From: Bacillota bacterium
GTDB lineage: Bacteria > Bacillota > UBA994
DNA: 27,909 bases
NCBI GenBank assembly: GCA_018725535.1
Contig: QLUS01000005.1
Location: 1-27,909, forward strand
Direction: 5' to 3'
Part shown: piece after piece, positions 22,696 to 27,909 of the stretch
Layout: every line of letters begins with the position of its first letter
Numbering within the stretch: the first letter of the stretch is position 1
Made by a program: the position numbers and the translations under genes
The notes under the pieces: generated by a model
The model's database searches: none
The model's input: only the letters and a program-made list of their open reading frames with translations
Told to the model about the DNA's origin: nothing

Positions 22696-24192
22696 GTGGC
22701 AGGTTGGTGGGAGAAGATTAACGCATGGCTGACTAGGGGCACAGCCAGAGATGAAAGCCTAGACGCGGTTCCCCTGCAAGGCTACGCCCGTGACCTCACT
22801 TACTTTCAGGAGCTGTTCAAGCACGCGTCCGACTTTACAGCGCGCGAGTTTCGCCTTGGCCTTGCCGGAAAAAGAACGGCTACCCTTTACTTGCGCAGCC
22901 TCGCGGACGAAGCGCGTATCGCGGCGGAAGTCATCCTGCCCCTCTCCAGCATGCCAGCATTAGTTGAAAATGCTCCTCATGCCTCCCACGTACACACATC
23001 CGCAATCTCATGGCGTGCGGCACCGTAACCGAAGTTGACGACCGCATATTGCTTGGCGAAACAATTGTCTTAGCGGACGGTCTTAAGTCGGCCTTAGCTG
23101 TGGATGCCCGCGCCAATCGCGGCCGCGGCATCACCCCACCCGAAATAGAGACGACCGTTTTTGGCCCGAAGGTGGCCTTTGTCGAAGACTGCGAGATCAA
23201 CTTGTCGCTCGTGCGTCCGCAGATACGCACGCCTGCCCTCCACATCGAGACGTTCATACTAGGCAAGCGCAATCCAAGGCGAGTCCTGATGCTCTATATA
23301 GACGGCTTGGCCACAGAAGAAACCGTGGGGCATCTGCGCACTAGGCTTAAATCCATCAATGTCGGCAGTTTGCTCCAGACAAACTACCTCCAATCTCTCC
23401 TAGGGATTAGCCCATGGTCTCCCTTTCCCCAAGCTATCCACTCCGAGCGGCCAGATCGCGTCACCGGTAATCTGCTGGAGGGCCGCATTACTCTCCTCTT
23501 TGACGGCTCACCCGAGGCCATAATCTTGCCGATGGGCTTTAGCGACCTTTTTCAAAGTCCTGCCGACTACTACGACCACTACACGTTGACGACACTCATG
23601 CGGTCATTTCGCCTTTTGGCTTTTCTCCTCGCTACCACGCTTCCCGCCCTGTATGTAGCCATTATAACGTACAACTACGAGCTTCTGCCAACTGACCTGC
23701 TCTTTGCCGTGGCCACGGCACGTGCCGGCATTCCCTTCCCTCCCGTGATTGAATCAGTGCTGATGGTTCTGTTAGTCGACATCCTGCAGGAAGGAGCGCT
23801 GCGCATACCCTCGAAGATTGGGCAAACCGTAGGCGTAGTGGGTGGTTTTGTGCTGGGCCAAGCGGTGATTCTCGCCCGCCTAGTAAGCCCACTGCTAGTC
23901 ATTGTCGTCGCTATCTCCGTAATTAGCTCTTTTGCCGCACCCGTACCGCGTGGTGGGCCTCACGCGGCTGCTCAGGTACATACTGTTGGCGGCGGCAGGC
24001 ATCTTATCAGGAATAGGGATTGCCGCAGTGTGGACGGCACTCCTTATACATATGGCCTTACTAGAGATTTTAGGGGTGGCCTACTTACGCCCCCTTGCAC
24101 CGCTACGTCTTTCGAGCCGCTCAGACTTTGTTTTCCGCAAGCCATATCGGAGTACACCCTCCGGTCATAATAAGCGCGTACAGGGGGAATGA
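22696..24192 (+). pseudogene. gerAA: spore germination protein GerAA-like, two frameshifts
   Basis: This is an A subunit of a GerA-type nutrient germinant receptor, in three pieces. Piece one (GTG 22696, GGGAGG upstream) reads LTYFQELFKHASDFTAREF through PLSSMPALVENAPH. A one-base loss near 22982 shifts to piece two (LPRTHIRNLMACGTVTEVDD, GRGITPPEIETTVFGPKVAF, HSERPDR, LEGRITLLFDGSPEAIILP, SPADYYD, LPALYVAIITYNYELLP). One extra C in the CCC at 23940-23942 shifts to piece three (YRVVGLTRLLRYILL through LRPLAP). Correcting both single bases would restore a full gene of about 500 codons, so assembly error is possible, but the neighbouring lesions favour real decay. Confidence 0.85.
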
Positions 24193-24199
24193 ACGACTC

Positions 24200-25232
24200 A
24201 TGCACATGAACCCACGCGTAACCGGTTTTCAACACGGCATGCTGATTGTGGGGGCCCTCATTGCCAACGGCATCTTCTCGCTGCCGCGCGTCACTGCCGA
24301 GGAAGCTGGGCGCAGCGCTTGGGTAGCGGTGGCTGGCGCGGGGTTAGCTGTGCTGCTGGTGGCGCTGCTCTCTAATCGCCTCGCTAGCCTTTTCCCCGGT
24401 GAGGACCCGGCCCAGTGGGGCCTAAAGCTTATGGGCCCGCTCTTTGGGCGCGTGTGGCTCCTCTTGTATCTCACTAAGTCTTGTTTCTTCGTAATCTTGA
24501 CTATGCGCATTTTTGCCGCCATTATCACTAACCGCATGTTAACGCATACTCCAAGCAGTGTCTTGGCAGCCGTTATTTTGCTGCTCTCTGTGTTCGCGGC
24601 GTTAGCTGGCATAGGCGGCTTAGCCCGTTTTGCTGAAATAAGCGTAATGCTCTGGTTTCCCTTAATGACGCTCTTGGCTGTAATTTTCCTAGGCGGGCAC
24701 CTACATCACCTACAGCCTGTCTTTGGCGACGCCGACCCGAGCGGCTTCCTCGCGGGTGCTAAGACCGCGGCCTACAGCTACGCGGGCTTTGACATTCTGC
24801 TCTTTAGCTACCCGCATCTGCAAAAACCTAAAGAGTCTATCGGCGCCGTGCTCTGGTCTGTCATTGTAGTGACTGCGGTATATACGCTGACTACGGTGGC
24901 CGCGCTGGCCTTCTTCGGTCTTGAACATCTGACGCGACTCCTAGTCCCCACGCTGGTAATGCTAGGCATCGCGGAGACTAGTGTTATCGAGCGGTTTGAT
25001 AGCCTAGCTATTTTTATGTGGATAGGCATGGTCGTGGTAACGTCAGGCACGCAGCTCTATATGGGTACGCGCCTGCTCCAGGGCCTGATTCCAAACGTGT
25101 CCTTCGCCAAGACTGTCATCTTTCTCGGCACCTTTTTGCTTGTCGCCTCCTGGGGAGAGACGTCGCTGCGGCAGCTATGCCCTCGCCAACCTCTTTGGCG
25201 CCCTTGACTTCTCGTTTGTCACGGCAGCTTAA
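24200..25232 (+). pseudogene. gerAB: spore germination permease GerAB-like, frameshifted and truncated
   Basis: This is a B subunit of a GerA receptor, a ten-helix APC-type permease. It begins MHMNPRVTGFQHGMLIVGAL at ATG 24200 and runs through helices such as GIFSLPRVTAEEAG, YLTKSCFFVILTMRIFAA and AYSYAGFDILLFSYPHLQKP to VIFLGTFLLVASWGE. The open frame then shifts near 25175 and ends at 25207. In another frame the family-like ending YALANLFGALDFSFVTAA continues to a stop at 25230-25232, short of the last helix. About 30 C-terminal residues are therefore missing. The GGGGG ribosome site lies 12 bases upstream, rather far. Confidence 0.8.
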
Positions 25233-25539
25233 GGTACGGCTAAGCCTGCATAATTATGCGGACGATGTTGACCTAAGTAAGCGCGAGAACAGCGCGCTGT
25301 TAGAAGAAATCATCGCCGATGTATTTGAGCAAAACACATTACCCGCGCTACAGAAAGTGGCGGTCACCGGCGGAGACCCCTTGAGCCTAGGGCAACTTAT
25401 GCGCACGCAGTACCCGAAGCACTGGGACAGTAAGGCGTGGCGCGAAAAAATCAAGACGGCGCAGTTTAAAGTCAAAGCAGAGGTGGAAATACGCAATATT
25501 GGCCTAGAGTTGTTGCGTCTCAAACCAGTCGACAAGTAG
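25233..25539 (+). pseudogene. gerAC: C-terminal fragment of a GerAC-like germination lipoprotein
   Basis: Only about the last 100 residues of a C subunit remain: LKVRLSLHNYADDVDLSKRE, LLEEIIADVFEQNTLPALQK, then DPLSLGQLMRTQYPKHWDSK and VKAEVEIRNIGLELL, matching the terminal domain of GerAC proteins. The signal peptide, lipobox and first two-thirds are absent, and the fragment abuts the truncated gerAB end. A deletion of several hundred bases has joined the two genes. An open frame continues back into gerAB sequence, but it is not a natural N-terminus. Confidence 0.75.
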
Positions 25540-25550
25540 CAGCTCTTTAT

Positions 25551-26345
25551 CTAAAGCGACAAAAAGCCTAGTACCGACACGAGCGGGTGCTTGTGCTGCC
25601 ACTCTCGCCCCGCAAGCCTTCCCGCAGCCTGCCGCGCCTTGTCCTCAGGCGAGGTAAGGTCGTAGTAGTGCAGCAGGCTTTCGCGGTCAAGCTGATGCTT
25701 TAGCTCTATACCGACATACAACCGCAGTGCCTGGGCTTCAACTTCGGTGAGTTCCGCGAAGGCCGCAGTACACAACGCGCGTTCTAACGCCCCCGCAAAG
25801 TGCTGGCGTGCTTGGGTAGTGGCGAGTACCGCCTCGGGACGAAGCTGCAGCACCTTGCACAAGAGCTGTATGTACTGCCTGAGCTGACCTTCCGTGCATT
25901 CCATATGTGCTACTAGGTCTGTTAACTGCAAAGCCTTCAATCCATCGAGTAGTCGCGCGAGCCTCGTTAGGACACGCAGCATTTTTTCGGTGCTTGCCGT
26001 AACCTGCAAGGGAAGCGTAAGCGCCGGACGCAGACGCTCTAGCTCTGCTAGCCCGCGCGGTGTCACGTGCAGGAGCGGCAGGGTTTTGCCCTGCGCTTCA
26101 ACAGGTACGATCTCCACAAACCCGCTGCGTTCGAGGTAGGTCATGGACTGCTGAATCTCGGGGTAAGCCAAGCCTGATAAGGTGCCAAACAGGGACTCAG
26201 CGCCGCTCTCCCGCGCTAAGTGCTGCGTGCTGAAACTGGCCTCACCCATTAGAAACTTGGTAATTCCACTGCGCCCACGCTTGCCGCTAAAGGCCTTAGC
26301 ACAGAGCAGCAATAATCCGCGAACTTCATCTAGCGTTAAGTTCAT
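25551..26345 (-). CDS. RecQ C-terminal (RQC)-like winged-helix protein without helicase domain
   Basis: The 264-residue protein starts with a segment resembling the RQC domain of RecQ helicases (KAFSGKRGRSGITKFLMGEA, LFGTLSGLAYPEIQQSMTYL, ERSGFVEIVP, LLHVTPRGLAELE), a winged helix that binds DNA. A helical region follows that contains a second helix-turn-helix (LTDLVAHMECTEGQLRQYIQL). No Walker motifs or DEAD-box are present. I start it at ATG 26345, where GGGGGGTGG lies upstream; the GTG at 26360 has no site. It could be a regulator or an accessory to a separate helicase. It lies divergently from the tungstate transporter and convergently with the gerA remnant. Confidence 0.6.
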   Translation of the reverse strand: MNLTLDEVRGLLLLCAKAFSGKRGRSGITKFLMGEASFSTQHLARESGAESLFGTLSGLAYPEIQQSMTYLERSGFVEIVPVEAQGKTLPLLHVTPRGLAELERLRPALTLPLQVTASTEKMLRVLTRLARLLDGLKALQLTDLVAHMECTEGQLRQYIQLLCKVLQLRPEAVLATTQARQHFAGALERALCTAAFAELTEVEAQALRLYVGIELKHQLDRESLLHYYDLTSPEDKARQAAGRLAGREWQHKHPLVSVLGFLSL

Positions 26346-26392
26346 CTCGCCACCCCCCACAGGAGATATACGGTGGCGAGACTGTTTTTTCC

Positions 26393-26401
26393 TGCTATAA
26401 T
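26393..26401 (+). promoter_or_regulatory. extended -10 promoter upstream of the tungstate-type transporter
   Basis: TGCTATAAT is a perfect TGnTATAAT extended -10 box, 92 bases before the permease ATG. No good -35 is evident. The leader includes an inverted copy of the GCGGAAA-type repeat (26431-26456). Confidence 0.6.
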
Positions 26402-26430
26402 GTGGGCGGGGGAATGTGAATCACGAACTA

Positions 26431-26456
26431 CGGAGTGGCTTTCCGCTTTCCGCTTA
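26431..26456 (-). repeat. GCGGAAA-type dispersed repeat, inverted relative to the copy near 10140-10163
   Basis: The minus-strand reading contains GCGGAAAGCGGAAAGCCAC followed by TCCG, identical to the end of the array near 10140-10163 apart from one base (CCCCG there). It lies in the leader between promoter and permease gene. Confidence 0.75.
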
Positions 26457-26493
26457 CAGCTGCTTGTGGGGAGATGGATGGGGGTGACCAAAC

Positions 26494-27201
26494 ATGGAAT
26501 GGATAGCTGAAGGCCTTCTGACCGCACTGCGCATGCTCGCGACAGGTGAAGGGGAAGTCTACAGCATCGCGTGGCTGACCATCCGCGTAAGCGGCAGTGC
26601 CACGTTGCTTAGCGTTATCATTGGCGTGCCGCTCGGGGCGTATCTCGGGTTAGTGCGTTTTCCGGGGCGTGAGGCGGTGAGGACGGTTGTCAATTCAACC
26701 TTGGGTCTGCCGCCAGTGGTGGTGGGGTTGTGGGTTAGTCTGTTTCTATGGCGAAGCGGACCTTTGGGCGGACTGCGGCTCATGTACACGCCCTATGCCC
26801 TCGTAATTGCCGGTTGCCTCATTGCCCTGCCGCGCGTAACCGCCCTGACGATGGCAGGAGTTATGCAAGTAGAGGAAGGCTTGTCCCTGCACATAGCCGC
26901 GCTTGGCGCAAACAAATGGCAAATGGTCTGGCTGATCATCCGCGAGGCGCGCCTAAGCGTCCTCGCCGCAGTGATGGCCGGCTTCGGTTCCGCCGTGGCC
27001 GAGGTTGGCGCAGCTATGGCGGTCGGCGGCAACATCCGCGGCCACACCCGCGTGCTGAGTACGGCCATTGTGCTGGAGGTAAATCGCGGCAACTTCCCGG
27101 TGGCGATTGCGCTCGGGTTTATCCTGCTGACGTTGTCCTATTCGGTCGCGCTTGTCCTCACTGCGATGCAGCAGCGGAGGTTGTGGAATGCTCACGGTTA
27201 A
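26494..27201 (+). CDS. tupB: tungstate-type ABC transporter permease (TupB-like)
   Basis: This is the membrane subunit of a tungstate or molybdate importer. The 235-residue protein has about five membrane helices and the permease EAA-type loop (AALGANKWQMVWLIIREARL). The C-terminal block AEVGAAMAVGGNIRGHTRVL followed by TAIVLE is diagnostic for the TupB/WtpB-like group that feeds tungsten or molybdenum enzymes. ATG 26494 follows GGGGTGACC. The ATPase gene overlaps its end by 14 bases, so the two are coupled. The usual tupA substrate-binding gene is not upstream. Confidence 0.88.
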   Translation: MEWIAEGLLTALRMLATGEGEVYSIAWLTIRVSGSATLLSVIIGVPLGAYLGLVRFPGREAVRTVVNSTLGLPPVVVGLWVSLFLWRSGPLGGLRLMYTPYALVIAGCLIALPRVTALTMAGVMQVEEGLSLHIAALGANKWQMVWLIIREARLSVLAAVMAGFGSAVAEVGAAMAVGGNIRGHTRVLSTAIVLEVNRGNFPVAIALGFILLTLSYSVALVLTAMQQRRLWNAHG

Positions 27202-27909
27202 AGAGCTTAGCCTGACGATAAACAAAAGAACGATCCTCGCCATACCGGAGTTTACGGTACAGCGAGGTAAATTTACTGCCATAATCGGCCCGAATGGAGC
27301 TGGCAAGAGCTCACTCCTACGGGCACTGGGCGGACTTAATGAAGCGCGCTTTCAGAGTTATATTTTAGAGGGCAGCGTTCGCCGCTTGCCTAAGGATAGA
27401 TTGGCTCTAGCTCGCATGTACTCACACGTCTTTCAAGCCCCGCTACTTCTCTCCGGCAGTGCCCTAGAGAATGTCTGCCTTCCGCTCTTCCTCCGGGGAA
27501 TCAGCCGCAAGCAAGCGAAAGAGCACGCGCTGCACTGGCTTACGATTACACAAGCCGCACCCCTCGCCGCCCGACCGGCTAAAACGCTTAGTGGCGGCGA
27601 GACAGCCCGCGTCATTCTGGCCCGGGCCTTAGTAACCGAACCACGCATTGTGTTCCTAGATGAACCTTTCACGTACCTAGACGTGGAAGCGCGCGCGTAT
27701 CTCTTGCGTCACCTGCGGGAGTGGCTTGCCTTAACCGACACCACCGGGATAATGGTCAGCCACGACTACAGCGAAGTAGCGCTGCTCGCCGACAGACTGG
27801 TGGTGATGGACAGGGGCGCGATTGTGGAGGACGGAGACCCCGGAAGTATCCTTGCTGCTCCTACACGGCCTTTTCTCTGTGATTTTGTCAGCCTAGGGCG
27901 GGCTACATG
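27188..27909 (+). CDS. tupC: tungstate-type ABC transporter ATP-binding protein (partial)
   Basis: This is the ATPase that powers the TupB permease. The 240 codons in the window contain the Walker A GPNGAGKS (34-41), Q-loop (HVFQAPLL), signature LSGGE (134-138), Walker B IVFLDEP (154-160) and the H-switch in VSHD. ATG 27188 follows GGAGG by about 9 bases and overlaps the permease gene. The frame is open to the window end, so any C-terminal accessory domain cannot be judged. Confidence 0.9.
   Translation, partial: MLTVKELSLTINKRTILAIPEFTVQRGKFTAIIGPNGAGKSSLLRALGGLNEARFQSYILEGSVRRLPKDRLALARMYSHVFQAPLLLSGSALENVCLPLFLRGISRKQAKEHALHWLTITQAAPLAARPAKTLSGGETARVILARALVTEPRIVFLDEPFTYLDVEARAYLLRHLREWLALTDTTGIMVSHDYSEVALLADRLVVMDRGAIVEDGDPGSILAAPTRPFLCDFVSLGRAT

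Overview
The window looks like chromosome of a spore-forming, anaerobic member of the Clostridia (Bacillota), probably Peptococcaceae-like. The grounds are an alpha/beta small acid-soluble spore protein, SpoIID, a BofC-type protein, a gerA germination operon, the SCIFF peptide with its radical SAM maturase, and the order ruvC-ruvA-ruvB-queH-spoIID-queA-tgt. Shine-Dalgarno sequences are strong and GTG/TTG starts are common. The lineage is inferred from gene content and order; no rRNA is present.

Layout. 1-2230: end of a SASP gene (minus), an HutP-family gene (plus), and the scfA-scfB SCIFF operon (minus). 2322-2812: a decayed plus-strand remnant resembling DUF6504 plus a DnaE-type OB fold. 2807-5443: minus-strand operon nfeD-floA-hypothetical. 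5579-15896: a long minus-strand housekeeping block, read from its upstream end as ylbF-like, ychF-like, nadE, BofC-like, ruvC, ruvA, ruvB, queH, spoIID, queA, tgt and a frameshifted TIGR04086-like membrane gene, closed by a terminator. It joins Holliday-junction processing, queuosine tRNA modification (queA, queH, tgt) and sporulation. 15987-17553: a GNAT gene and a hicBA toxin-antitoxin pair lying between inverted copies of a dispersed repeat. 17687-18634: an FMN-binding lipoprotein with its own promoter, leader hairpin and terminator. 18696-25539: a zone of decay with a glutaminase pseudogene, an intact D-aminoacylase, an unknown membrane protein, an HD-domain dNTPase and a wrecked gerA operon. 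25551-27909: a RecQ-C-terminal-like winged-helix protein (minus), then a tungstate-type ABC permease and ATPase (plus), the latter running off the window.

I see no defence island, prophage, CRISPR array, rRNA or tRNA. The less ordinary material is: the repeat-bracketed hicBA cassette; a four-copy 20-bp tandem repeat directly upstream of ruvC; an island of simple tandem repeats between queH and spoIID whose core recurs inverted upstream of the tungstate transporter; a BofC-like protein with a possible metal site; an orphan RQC-like protein; and at least six genes in various states of decay. Some single-base frameshifts could be assembly errors; the glutaminase and gerAB/gerAC lesions cannot be explained that way.
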